Of a stretch of DNA of 64,000 bases, positions 45,098 through 58,061 are shown in pieces. Made by a program: the position numbers and the translations under genes. The stretch comes from Cyprinodon diabolis (lineage: Eukaryota; Chordata; Actinopteri; Cyprinodontiformes; Cyprinodontidae). The stretch is taken from NCBI GenBank assembly GCA_030533445.1, contig CM060066.1:1709749-1773748 (forward strand), in the 5' to 3' direction. The notes under the pieces are model-generated. The model had not been told where the DNA came from, did not search any database, and saw nothing but the letters and a program-made list of their open reading frames with translations. The stretch's first letter is position 1. Every line of letters begins with the position of its first letter.

Positions 45098-48000
45098 CAA
45101 GCTTCAAACAGATTTTACCTCTGCTGTTTTAAACAGCACATATTAATCTAATGGAGGGTGAAAGGACTGATTTAACATTGGGAAATGGATACTATATGAC
45201 TGCTGTCCATGACACTTCCCTTGCCACTCAGCACTGATAGACTTTCAAAATAAGACTCCAGGGACCCTACAAAATAAAAGCCTCTATATTTTTTACATAT
45301 ATTTATTGCCCTATATGGCTCAACATTATGACCCAAACTCAACCCCGTTTTAGAGAATAGACTCTAGGAGACTGTTTAAAACACACCCTATAGCAAATTT
45401 CAAAATAAAAGCTTCCCATTTCCGCTTCATCTACTGCCCTAATAACATGGAAAAAGAGTGATTTAACGATTGGAAAGTAATCAACTATCATTGACGGGTC
45501 TGAACATTTTCTATAAACACAACTCTGTTGGACTTTCAAAATAAGACTCCAGCGACCCTACAAAATAAAAGCCTCTAGATTATACTAATGCATTAATTGA
45601 TGCAAATGGCTCAACATTATGACCCAAACTCTTCCAGGTTGTTTTTATTAGACTCTAGTGACCTTTTCAAAACACACCCCAGAGCAAATTTCACAATAAA
45701 AGTCTCCCATTTACTCTGTAATAAAGCAACTATTCACCTAATAACATGGAAAACCAGTGATTTAACATTTGGAAATGGATTCTATATCACTGCTGGGCGT
45801 GACCCATCTTTTGATGCACATTCATGATAGACTTTCAAAATAAGACTACAAGGACTCTACAGAATAAAAGCCTCTTCCTTATACACACTCATACATTCTG
45901 GCATATTGCTCATTGCCATTGGTGATTTCATCACTGCAATGGCTCTTAGAAGGAGGGCGGAGCCCGCCAATGGTAACAGGCGGGCGGAGCCCGCCAAAGG
46001 TGATTACATCACTGCAATGGCTCTTAGCAGGCGGGCGGAGCCCGCCATTGGTGATTTCATCACTGCAATGGCTCTTAGAAGGCGGGCAGAGCCCGCCATT
46101 GGTGATTTTTTTCTTCACTGAGATGGCTCCTAGCAGGCGGGCGAAGCCCGCCAACTGGGCTTTACCCACTGTGTTTCAATATGGACAACCCATATTACCC
46201 TTGTGCATCATACGCTGTGCACGTCTATTTCCCAGATGTCAGCACAAGTGGCACACAGCTCTCTTTGCCCATGAACTTGCCCTCTTTCCTTCCCTCAGCA
46301 GCCCTCAAAGGCGTAAGCAGTTGGTCTGGGGAGCCCCGACGTCACTTGCCAGGGCCGTATTGGCCCGGTTCCCCAGACGGGCAGTAGGTGGCCCCCCTCA
46401 AAATTTCTTTAGAAATTTTCTAGTTATTATTGGGGGGCCACATGCCGAAGGCATGGCCCACCTACTACTATTGCACATATTTATTCCGCGTATTATTGGG
46501 GGGCCACATGCCGAAGGCATGGCCCACCTACTACTATTGCACATATTTATTCCGCGTATTATTATTATTATTATAATTCTCCCGTATACCCAAAACTTCG
46601 GCGCGTAACTAGTCCCGCACGGTTTGGCGGATCGGGCCCAAAGTTGGCACACGCGTCGGGACCAATGGGGTGATGTGTGCTTGTATAAAACTTTCTCATT
46701 AGTCCGAAGGTTTGCGAATTATTAGTGAAAACGTCGCAAAAAAATCCCATAGGAAATGAATGGGGAGAGGAAAAAAAAAGCATAAAAAACAGCACTTCAC
46801 TGTGTCGGCATACATTCACCTAGAAAAACAGTTTGAAGCTCAGTTTGTAGATAAATCCTTTGTCTATTTAAAACTGAAGACGGTATGTTGATAACTGCTA
46901 CGGTTTTTGTATAATCAGACCTCAAGCACCACAAAGTTTTAGCAAAATCCAGCCTGCTAGAGTGGAGCAACTGAAAAGCTAGAGTGTGAGGCAGGCGTTT
47001 TTTAAACACAAAAAAACATTTTAAACTCGCCCTCACGGCCACATATTTATAGCTAGAGTCACCATTTTTGGTCAGTTTGTAGACTGAAATCTCTGGACCC
47101 ACACAATATCTTCGGAATTACGGTAGGATTAATACTTTTCCTTAAAAACCCTCCAGACCGACCTAAAGTCGATGAAAATCAGAGCCGTTTTTCATTGGTT
47201 TTGGAGCAGAAGAGGGGAGAAAAACGAATCAGACTATGTGTTTTAAACTCGTCATAAATATTTTTCTGAATGACACACATACACCAAAGTTGGCATAGTT
47301 GGAGTCGAAGGATGACTGACGCTCACGGTGAAAAATTTTTTTGAATAACTCATACGGTTTTTGCTCAGCAGTCGTTTGTTCGGAGGACATTTTAAGCACC
47401 TGAAAGCTGAGTGACAGTGACCTGCTGCAGCTAGCTCAATTAGAAGCTTAGGTGTGATGAAACGTTTTTTCTTTTTCTTTCTCTTCCCATTCAGTTTGTA
47501 GATGACCTACAGCCATGAAAGTTACTCCAATTGAAGACAAGATATTGCTGTCGCTTAGATAAAAAGAATTTTTGAGATACCTTTTACGGTTTTTACTCAG
47601 CAGTCGTTTGTTCGGAGGGGTGCTTTAGCAGCTAAAAGGTGAGTGAGAGTGAGGTCCTGCAGTTAAAAGAAAGGGAGGAGCAGGTGGGCCAACCATTTTG
47701 TTTGTGCTTCGTTTTGGGTTGTGAAAGACCTACAGACATGAAGGTTACCCCAGTCTGAGACAAAGGATAGATGTTGCTTTCACTGAAAGAATTTTTCAGA
47801 TATCTTTTACGGTTTTTGCTCAGCAGTCGTTTGTTCGGAGGGTAAGCACCTGGAAGCTAGCTGACAGTTAGCTTCTGCAGCAGCCTGCTAGAGTGCAGCT
47901 GCTGAAATCTTAGTGTGAGGCGGCCATTTTTTTCAGATCAAACATCTTATTCTCGCCCTCACGGCCACATATTTGGAGCTACAGTCACCATTTTTGGTCA

Positions 48001-48410
48001 GTTTGTAGACTGAAACCTCTGGACTCACACAATGTCTTCAGAATTACGGTAGGATTAATACTTTTCCTTAAAAACCCTCCAGACCAACCTAAAGTCGATG
48101 AGAGTTTCAGCCTTTCTCTATTCTTTTTGAGCTGAAGATGGGAGAGAAACGAATCAGACTATGTGTTTTCAACTCGTCATAAATATTTTTCTGAATGACA
48201 CACATACACCAAAGTTGGTATAGTTGGAGTCGAAGGATTGCTGATGCTCATGGTGAAAATGTTTTTTGAATAACTCATACGGTTTTTGATCAGTAGTCGT
48301 TTGTTCGGTGCCGTTCTTCCCATACAAAAAAGCCTGGGAAGAAGAAACCAATAGTGAGTGCAGCTGTTGTCTGTGTCAGTGAGAGGCTCGTTAAGCGTTG
48401 TCAAGGTTAC
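45098..48410 (+). repeat. Macrosatellite unit 15 (3,313 bp, mosaic)
   Basis: Two-copy minisatellite allele at 46432-46573. GC hairpin cluster 45952-46152, TATAAAA 46684-46690. The first half is unit 9-like (broken first hairpin, cagatgtcag near 46234). The second half is unit 12-like (attagtgaaa near 46721, caagcaccac near 46924). The switch lies between about 46,235 and 46,720 and brackets the minisatellite. Confidence 0.95.
46432..46573 (+). repeat. 66-bp hairpin minisatellite, two copies (unit 15)
   Basis: Copies start at 46432 and 46498, with period 66, preceded by ctagttattatt as in unit 9. It is consistent with the unit 9 array with about three copies removed. Confidence 0.95.
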
Positions 48411-51400
48411 CAAGCTTCAAACAGATTTTACCTCTGCTGTTTTAAACAGCACATATTAATCTAATGGAGGGTGAAAGGACTGATTTAACATTGGGAAATG
48501 GATACTATATGACTGCTGTCCATGACACTTCCCTTGCCACTCAGCACTGATAGACTTTCAAAATAAGACTCCAGGGACCCTACAAAATAAAAGCCTCTAT
48601 ATTTTTTACATATATTTATTGCCCTATATGGCTCAACATTATGACCCAAACTCAACCCCGTTTTAGAGAATAGACTCTAGGAGACTGTTTAAAACACACC
48701 CTATAGCAAATTTCAAAATAAAAGCCTCCCATTTCCGCTTCATCTACTGCCCTAATAACATGGAAAAAGAGTGATTTAACAATTGGAAAGTAATCAACTA
48801 TCATTGACGGGTCTGAACATTTTCCATAAACACAACTCTGTTGGACTTTCAAAATAAGACTCCAGCGACCCTACAAAATAAAAGCCTCTAGATTATACTA
48901 ATGCATTAATTGATGCAAATGGCTCAACATTATGACCCAAACTCTTCCAGGTTGTTTTTATTAGACTCTAGTGACCTTTTCAAAACACACCCCAGAGCAA
49001 ATTTCACAATAAAAGTCTCCCATTTACTCTGTAATACAGCAACTATTCACCTAATAACATGGAAAACCAGTGATTTAACATTTGGAAATGGATTCTATAT
49101 CACTGCTGGGCGTGACCCATCTTTTGATGCACATTCATGATAGACTTTCAAAATAAGACTACAAGGACTCTACAGAATAAAAGCCTCTTCCTTATACACA
49201 CTCATACATTCTGGCATATTGCTCATTGCCATTGGTGATTTCATCACTGCAATGGCTCTTAGAAGGCGGGCGGAGCCCGCCAATGGTAACAGGCGGGCGG
49301 AGCCCGCCAAAGGTGATTACATCACTGCAATGGCTCTTAGCAGGCGGGCGGAGCCCGCCATTGGTGATTTCATCACTGCAATGGCTCTTAGAAGGCGGGC
49401 AGAGCCCGCCATTGGTGATTTTTTTCTTCACTGAGATGGCTCCTAGCAGGCGGGCGAAGCCCGCCAACTGGGCTTTACCCACTGTGTTTCAATATGGACA
49501 ACCCATATTACCCTTGTGCATCATACGCTGTGCACGTCTATTTCCCAGATTTCAGCACAAGTGGCACACAGCTCTCTTTGCCCATGAACTTGCCCTCTTT
49601 CCTTCCCTCAGCAGCCCTCAAAGGCGTAAGCAGTTGGTCTGGGGAGCCCCGACGTCACTTGCCAGGGCCGTATTGGCCCGGTTCCCCAGACGGGCAGTAG
49701 GTGGCCCCCCTCAAAATTTCTTTAGAAATTTTCTAGTTATTATAATTCTCCCGTATACCCAAAACTTCGGCGCGTAACTAGTCCCGCACGGTTTGGCGGA
49801 TCGGGCCCAAAGTTGGCACACGCGTCGGGACCAATGGGGTGATGTGTGCTTGTATAAAACTTTCTCATTAGTCCGAAGGTTTGCGAATTATTAGCGAAAA
49901 CGTCGCAAAAAAATCCCATAGGAAATGAATGGGGAGAGGAAAAAAAAAGCATAAAAAACAGCACTTCACTGTGTCGGCATACATTCACCTAGAAAAACAG
50001 TTTGAAGCTCAGTTTGTAGATAAATCCTTCGTCTATTTAAAACTGAAGACGGTATGTTGATAACTGCTACGGTTTTTGTATAATCAGACCTCAAGCGACA
50101 CAAAGTTTTAGCAAAATCCAGCCTGCTAGAGTGGAGCAACTGAAAAGCTAGAGTGTGAGGCAGGCGTTTTTTAAACACAAAAAAACATTTTAAACTCGCC
50201 CTCACGGCCACATATTTATAGCTAGAGTCACCATTTTTGGTCAGTTTGTAGACTGAAATCTCTGGACCCACACAATATCTTCGGAATTACGGTAGGATTA
50301 ATACTTTTCCTTAAAAACCCTCCAGACCGACCTAAAGTCGATGAAAATCAGAGCCGTTTTTCATTGGTTTTGGAGCAGAAGAGGGGAGAAAAACGAATCA
50401 GACTATGTGTTTTAAACTCGTCATAAATATTTTTCTGAATGACACATATACACCAAAGTTGGCATAGTTGGGGTCGAAGGATGACTGACGCTCACGGTGA
50501 AAAAATTTTTTGAATAACTCATACGGTTTTTGCTCAGCAGTCGTTTGTTCGGAGGACATTTTAAGCACCTGAAAGCTGAGTGACAGTGACCTGCTGCAGC
50601 TAGCTCAATTAGAAGCTTAGGTGTGATGAAACGTTTTTTCTTTTTCTTTCTCTTCCCATTCAGTTTGTAGATGATCTACAGCCATGAAAGTTACTCCAAT
50701 TGAAGACAAGATATAGCTGTCGCTTAGATAAAAATAATTTTTCAGATACCTTTTACGGTTTTTACTCAGCAGTCGTTTGTTCGGAGGGGTGCTTTAGCAG
50801 CTAAAAGGTGAGTGAGAGTGAGGTCCTGCAGTTAAAAGAAAGGGAGGAGCAGGTGGGCCAACCATTTTGTTTGTGCTTCGTTTTGGGTTGTGAAAGACCT
50901 ACAGACATGAAGGTTACCCCAGTCTGAGACAAAGGATAGATGTTGCTTTCACTGAAATAATTTTTCAGATACCTTTTACGGTTTTTGCTCAGCAGTCGTT
51001 TGTTCGGAGGGTAAGCACCTGGAAGCTAGCTGACAGTTAGCTTCTGCAGCAGCCTGCTAGAGTGCAGCTGCTGAAATCTTAGTGTGAGGCGGCCATTTTT
51101 TTAAGATCAAACATCTTATTCTCGCCCTCACGGCCACATATTTGGAGCTACAGTCACCATTTTTGGTCAGTTTGTAGACTGAAACCTCTGGACTCACACA
51201 ATGTCTTCGGAATTACGGTAGGATTAATACTTTTCCTTAAAAACCCTCCAGACCAACCTAAAGTCGATGAGAGTTTCAGCCTTTCTCTATTCTTTTTGAG
51301 CTGAAGATGGGAGAGAAACGAATCAGACTATGTGTTTTCAACTCGTCATAAATATTTTTCTGAATGACACACATACACCAAAGTTGGTATAGTTGGAGTC

Positions 51401-51579
51401 GAAGGATTGCTGATGCTCATGGTGAAAATGTTTTTTGAATAACTCATACGGTTTTTGATCAGTAGTCGTTTGTTCGGTGCCGTTCTTCCCATACAAAAAA
51501 GCCTGGGAAGAAGAAACCAATAGTGAGTGCAGCTGTTGTCTGTGTCAGTGAGAGGCTCGTTAAGCGTTGTCAAGGTTAC
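48411..51579 (+). repeat. Macrosatellite unit 16 (3,169 bp, mosaic)
   Basis: Follows unit 13 at offset 9,576, including gacacatata and ttggggtcg, up to about 51,000. It then switches to the common tail (tttggagcta, cttcggaatt, gctcgttaag). GC hairpin cluster 49265-49465, TATAAAA 49853-49859, zero-copy minisatellite allele. Confidence 0.95.
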
Positions 51580-54500
51580 CAAGCTTCAAACAGATTTTAC
51601 CTCTGCTGTTTTAAACAGCACATATTAATCTAATGGAGGGTGAAAGGACTGATTTAACATTGGGAAATGGATACTATATGACTGCTGTCCATGACACTTC
51701 CCTTGCCACTCAGCACTGATAGACTTTCAAAATAAGACTCCAGGGACCCTACAAAATAAAAGCCTCTATATTTTTTACATATATTTATTGCCCTATATGG
51801 CTCAACATTATGACCCAAACTCAACCCCGTTTTAGAGAATAGACTCTAGGAGACTGTTTAAAACACACCCTATAGCAAATTTCAAAATAAAAGCCTCCCA
51901 TTTCCGCTTCATCTACTGCCCTAATAACATGGAAAAAGAGTGATTTAACGATTGGAAAGTAATCAACTATCATTGACGGGTCTGAACATTTTCTATAAAC
52001 ACAACTCTGTTGGACTTTCAAAATAAGACTCCAGGGACCCTACAAAATAAAAGCCTCTAGATTATACTAATGCATTAATTGATGCAAATGGCTCAACATT
52101 ATGACCCAAACTCTTCCAGGTTGTTTTTATTAGACTCTAGTGACCTTTTCAAAACACACCCCAGAGCAAATTTCACAATAAAAGTCTCCCATTTACTCTG
52201 TAATACAGCAACTATTCACCTAATAACATGGAAAACCAGTGATTTAACATTTGGAAATGGATTCTATATCACTGCTGGGCGTGACCCATCTTTTGATGCA
52301 CATTCATGATAGACTTTCAAAATAAGACTACAAGGACTCTACAGAATAAAAGCCTCTTCCTTATACACACTCATACATTCTGGCATATTGCTCATTGCCA
52401 TTGGTGATTTCATCACTGCAATGGCTCTTAGAAGGCGGGCGGAGCCCGCCAATGGTAACAGGCGGGCGGAGCCCGCCAAAGGTGATTACATCACTGCAAT
52501 GGCTCTTAGCAGGCGGGCGGAGCCCGCCATTGGTGATTTCATCACTGCAATGGCTCTTAGAAGGCGGGCAGTGCCCGCCATTGGTGATTTTTTTCTTCAC
52601 TGAGATGGCTCCTAGCAGGCGGGCGAAGCCCGCCAACTGGGCTTTACCCACTGTGTTTCAATATGGACAACCCATATTACCCTTGTGCATCATACGCTGT
52701 GCACGTCTATTTCCCAGATTTCAGCACAAGTGGCACACAGCTCTCTTTGCCCATGAACTTGCCCTCTTTCCTTCCCTCAGCAGCCCTCAAAGGCGTAAGC
52801 AGTTGGTCTGGGGAGCCCCGACGTCACTTGCCAGGGCCGTATTGGCCCGGTTCCCCAGACGGGCAGTAGGTGGCCCCCCTCAAAATTTCTTTAGAAATTT
52901 TCTAGTTGGGGGGCCACATGCCGAAGGCATGGCCCACCTACTACTATTGCACATATTTATTCCGCGTATTATTATTATTATTATAATTCTCCCGTATACC
53001 CAAAACTTCGGCGCGTAACTAGTCCCGCACGGTTTGGCGGATCGGGCCCAAAGTTGGCACACGCGTCGGGACCAATGGGGTGATGTGTGCTTGTATAAAA
53101 CTTTCTCATTAGTCCGAAGGTTTGCGAATTATTAGCGAAAACGTCGCAAAAAAATCCCATAGGAAATGAATGGGGAGAGGAAAAAAAAAGCATAAAAAAC
53201 AGCACTTCACTGTGTCGGCATACATTCACCTAGAAAAACAGTTTGAAGCTCAGTTTGTAGATAAATCCTTCGTCTATTTAAAACTGAAGACGGTATGTTG
53301 ATAACTGCTACGGTTTTTGTATAATCAGACCTCAAGCGCCACAAAGTTTTAGCAAAATCCAGCCTGCTAGAGTGGAGCAACTGAAAAGCTAGAGTGTGAG
53401 GCAGGCGTTTTTTAAACACAAAAAAACATTTTAAACTCGCCCTCACGGCCACATATTTATAGCTAGAGTCACCATTTTTGGTCAGTTTGTAGACTGAAAT
53501 CTCTGGACCCACACAATATCTTCGGAATTACGGTAGGATTAATACTTTTCCTTAAAAACCCTCCAGACCGACCTAAAGTCGATGAAAATCAGAGCCGTTT
53601 TTCATTGGTTTTGGAGCAGAAGAGGGGAGAAAAACGAATCAGACTATGTGTTTTAAACTCGTCATAAATATTTTTCTGAATGACACACATACACCAAAGT
53701 TGGCATAGTTGGAGTCGAAGGATGACTGACGCTCACGGTGAAAAAATTTTTTGAATAACTCATACGGTTTTTGCTCAGCAGTCGTTTGTTCGGAGGACAT
53801 TTTAAGCACCTGAAAGCTGAGTGACAGTGACCTGCTGCAGCTAGCTCAATTAGAAGCTTAGGTGTGATGAAACGTTTTTTCTTTTTCTTTCTCTTCCCAT
53901 TCAGTTTGTAGATGATCTACAGCCATGAAAGTTACTCCAATTGAAGACAAGATATAGCTGTCGCTTAGATAAAAAGAATTTTTCAGATACCTTTTACGGT
54001 TTTTACTCAGCAGTCGTTTGTTCGGAGGGGTGCTTTAGCAGCTAAAAGGTGAGTGAGAGTGAGGTCCTGCAGTTAAAAGAAAGGGAGGAGCAGGTGGGCC
54101 AACCATTTTGTTTGTGCTTCGTTTTGGGTTGTGAAAGACCTACAGACATGAAGGTTACCCCAGTCTGAGACAAAGGATAGATGTTGCTTTCACTGAAAGA
54201 ATTTTTCAGATATCTTTTACGGTTTTTGCTCAGCAGTCGTTTGTTCGGAGGGTAAGCACCTGGAAGCTAGCTGACAGTTAGCTTCTGCAGCAGCCTGCTA
54301 GAGTGCAGCTGCTGAAATCTTAGTGTGAGGCGGCCATTTTTTTCAGATCAAACATCTTATTCTCGCCCTCACGGCCACATATTTGGAGCTACAGTCACCA
54401 TTTTTGGTCAGTTTGTAGACTGAAACCTCTGGACTCACACAATGTCTTCGGAATTACGGTAGGATTAATACTTTTCCTTAAAAACCCTCCAGACCAACCT

Positions 54501-54820
54501 AAAGTCGATGAGAGTTTCAGCCTTTCTCTATTCTTTTTGAGCTGAAGATGGGAGAGAAACGAATCAGACTATGTGTTTTCAACTCGTCATAAATATTTTT
54601 CTGAATGACACACATACACCAAAGTTGGTATAGTTGGAGTCGAAGGATTGCTGATGCTCATGGTGAAAATGTTTTTTGAATAACTCATACGGTTTTTGAT
54701 CAGTAGTCGTTTGTTCGGTGCCGTTCTTCCCATACAAAAAAGCCTGGGAAGAAGAAACCAATAGTGAGTGCAGCTGTTGTCTGTGTCAGTGAGAGGCTCG
54801 TTAAGCGTTGTCAAGGTTAC
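51580..54820 (+). repeat. Macrosatellite unit 17 (3,241 bp)
   Basis: One-copy minisatellite allele at 52908-52983. GC hairpin cluster 52434-52634, in which the fourth hairpin reads ggcgggcagtgcccgcc with its stem intact. TATAAAA 53094-53100. It shares that hairpin variant and the one-copy allele with unit 18 only. Confidence 0.95.
52908..52983 (+). repeat. Hairpin minisatellite, single copy (unit 17)
   Basis: One copy follows ctagtt directly, as in units 3, 18 and 19, and ends in a (TTA)n tract. Confidence 0.93.
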
Positions 54821-57800
54821 CAAGCTTCAAACAGATTTTACCTCTGCTGTTTTAAACAGCACATATTAATCTAATGGAGGGTGAAAGGACTGATTTAACA
54901 TTGGGAAATGGATACTATATGACTGCTGTCCATGACACTTCCCTTGCCACTCAGCACTGATAGACTTTCAAAATAAGACTCCAGGGACCCTACAAAATAA
55001 AAGCCTCTATATTTTTTTACATATATTTATTGCCCTATATGGCTCAACATTATGACCCAAACTCAACCCCGTTTTAGAGAATAGACTCTAGGAGACTGTT
55101 TAAAACACACCCTATAGCAAATTTCAAAATAAAAGCCTCCCATTTCCGCTTCATCTACTGCCCTAATAACATGGAAAAAGAGTGATTTAACGATTGGAAA
55201 GTAATCAACTATCATTGACGGGTCTGAACATTTTCTATAAACACAACTCTGTTGGACTTTCAAAATAAGACTCCAGGGACCCTACAAAATAAAAGCCTCT
55301 AGATTATACTAATGCATTAATTGATGCAAATGGCTCAACATTATGACCCAAACTCTTCCAGGTTGTTTTTATTAGACTCTAGTGACCTTTTCAAAACACA
55401 CCCAGAGCAAATTTCACAATAAAAGTCTCCCATTTACTCTGTAATACAGCAACTATTCACCTAATAACATGGAAAACCAGTGATTTAACATTTGGAAATG
55501 GATTCTATATCACTGCTGGGCGTGACCCATCTTTTGATGCACATTCATGATAGACTTTCAAAATAAGACTACAAGGACTCTACAGAATAAAAGCCTCTTC
55601 CTTATACACACTCATACATTCTGGCATATTGCTCATTGCCATTGGTGATTTCATCACTGCAATGGCTCTTAGAAGGCGGGCGGAGCCCGCCAATGGTAAC
55701 AGGCGGGCGGAGCCCGCCAAAGGTGATTACATCACTGCAATGGCTCTTAGCAGGCGGGCGGAGCCCGCCATTGGTGATTTCATCACTGCAATGGCTCTTA
55801 GAAGGCGGGCAGTGCCCGCCATTGGTGATTTTTTTCTTCACTGAGATGGCTCCTAGCAGGCGGGCGAAGCCCGCCAACTGGGCTTTACCCACTGTGTTTC
55901 AATATGGACAACCCATATTACCCTTGTGCATCATACGCTGTGCACGTCTATTTCCCAGATTTCAGCACAAGTGGCACACAGCTCTCTTTGCCCATGAACT
56001 TGCCCTCTTTCCTTCCCTCAGCAGCCCTCAAAGGCGTAAGCAGTTGGTCTGGGGAGCCCCGACGTCACTTGCCAGGGCCGTATTGGCCCGGTTCCCCAGA
56101 CGGGCAGTAGGTGGCCCCCCTCAAAATTTCTTTAGAAATTTTCTAGTTGGGGGGCCACATGCCGAAGGCATGGCCCACCTACTACTATTGCACATATTTA
56201 TTCCGCGTATTATTATTATTATTATAATTCTCCCGTATACCCAAAACTTCGGCGCGTAACTAGTCCCGCACGGTTTGGCGGATCGGGCCCAAAGTTGGCA
56301 CACGCGTCGGGACCAATGGGGTGATGTGTGCTTGTATAAAACTTTCTCATTAGTCCGAAGGTTTGCGAATTATTAGCGAAAACGTCGCAAAAAAATCCCA
56401 TAGGAAATGAATGGGGAGAGGAAAAAAAAAGCATAAAAAACAGCACTTCACTGTGTCGCCATACATTCACCTAGAAAAACAGTTTGAAGCTCAGTTTGTA
56501 GATAAATCCTTCGTCTATTTAAAACTGAAGACGGTATGTTGATAACTGCTACGGTTTTTGTATAATCAGACCTCAAGCGCCACAAAGTTTTAGCAAAATC
56601 CAGCCTGCTAGAGTGGAGCAACTGAAAAGCTAGAGTGTGAGGCAGGCGTTTTTTAAACACAAAAAAACATTTTAAACTCGCCCTCACGGCCACATATTTA
56701 TAGCTAGAGTCACCATTTTTGGTCAGTTTGTAGACTGAAATCTCTGGACCCACACAATATCTTCGGAATTACGGTAGGATTAATACTTTTCCTTAAAAAC
56801 CCTCCAGACCGACCTAAAGTCGATGAAAATCAGAGCCGTTTTTCATTGGTTTTGGAGCAGAAGAGGGGAGAAAAACGAATCCGACTATGTGTTTTAAACT
56901 CGTCATAAATATTTTTCTGAATGACACACATACACCAAAGTTGGCATAGTTGGAGTCGAAGGATGACTGACGCTCACGGTGAAAAAATTTTTTGAATAAC
57001 TCATACGGTTTTTGCTCAGCAGTCGTTTGTTCGGAGGACATTTTAAGCACCTGAAAGCTGAGTGACAGTGACCTGCTGCAGCTAGCTCAATTAGAAGCTT
57101 AGGTGTGATGAAACGTTTTTTCTTTTTCTTTCTCTTCCCATTCAGTTTGTAGATGACCTACAGCCATGAAAGTTACTCCAATTGAAGACAAGATATAGCT
57201 GTCGCTTAGATAAAAAGAATTTTTCAGATACCTTTTACGGTTTTTACTCAGCAGTCGTTTGTTCGGAGGGGTGCTTTAGCAGCTAAAAGGTGAGTGAGAG
57301 TGAGGTCCTGCAGTTCAAACAAAGGGAGGAGCAGGTGGGCCAACCATTTTGTTTGTGCTTCGTTTTGGGTTGTGAAAGACCTACAGACATGAAGGTTACC
57401 CCAGTCTGAGACAAAGGATAGATGTTGCTTTCACTGAAAGAATTTTTCAGATATCTTTTACGGTTTTTGCTCAGCAGTCGTTTGTTCGGAGGGTAAGCAC
57501 CTGGAAGCTAGCTGACAGTTAGCTTCTGCAGCAGCCTGCTAGAGTGCAGCTGCTGAAATCTTAGTGTGAGGCGGCCATTTTTTTAAGATCAAACATCTTA
57601 TTCTCGCCCTCACGGCCACATATTTGGAGCTACAGTCACCATTTTTGGTCAGTTTGTAGACTGAAACCTCTGGACTCACACAATGTCTTCGGAATTACGG
57701 TAGGATTAATACTTTTCCTTAAAAACCCTCCAGACCAACCTAAAGTCGATGAGAGTTTCAGCCTTTCTCTATTCTTTTTGAGCTGAAGATGGGAGAGAAA

Positions 57801-58061
57801 CGAATCAGACTATGTGTTTTCAACTCGTCATAAATATTTTTCTGAATGACACACATACACCAAAGTTGGCATAGTTGGAGTCGAAGGATTGCTGATGCTC
57901 ATGGTGAAAATGTTTTTTGAATAACTCATACGGTTTTTGATCAGTAGTCGTTTGTTCGGTGTCGTTCTTCCCATACAAAAAAGCCTGGGAAGAAGAAACC
58001 AATAGTGAGTGCAGCTGTTGTCTGTGTCAGTGAGAGGCTCGTTAAGCGTTGTCAAGGTTAC
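54821..58061 (+). repeat. Macrosatellite unit 18 (3,241 bp, mosaic)
   Basis: One-copy minisatellite allele at 56149-56224. GC hairpin cluster 55675-55875 with the same agtg variant as unit 17. TATAAAA 56335-56341. The start has the seven-T run of unit 1. The second half carries the unit 4 state aatccgacta near 56880 and the unit 2 state ggtgtcgttc near 57959. Confidence 0.95.
56149..56224 (+). repeat. Hairpin minisatellite, single copy (unit 18)
   Basis: Same allele as unit 17 at offset 3,241, directly after ctagtt. Confidence 0.93.
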
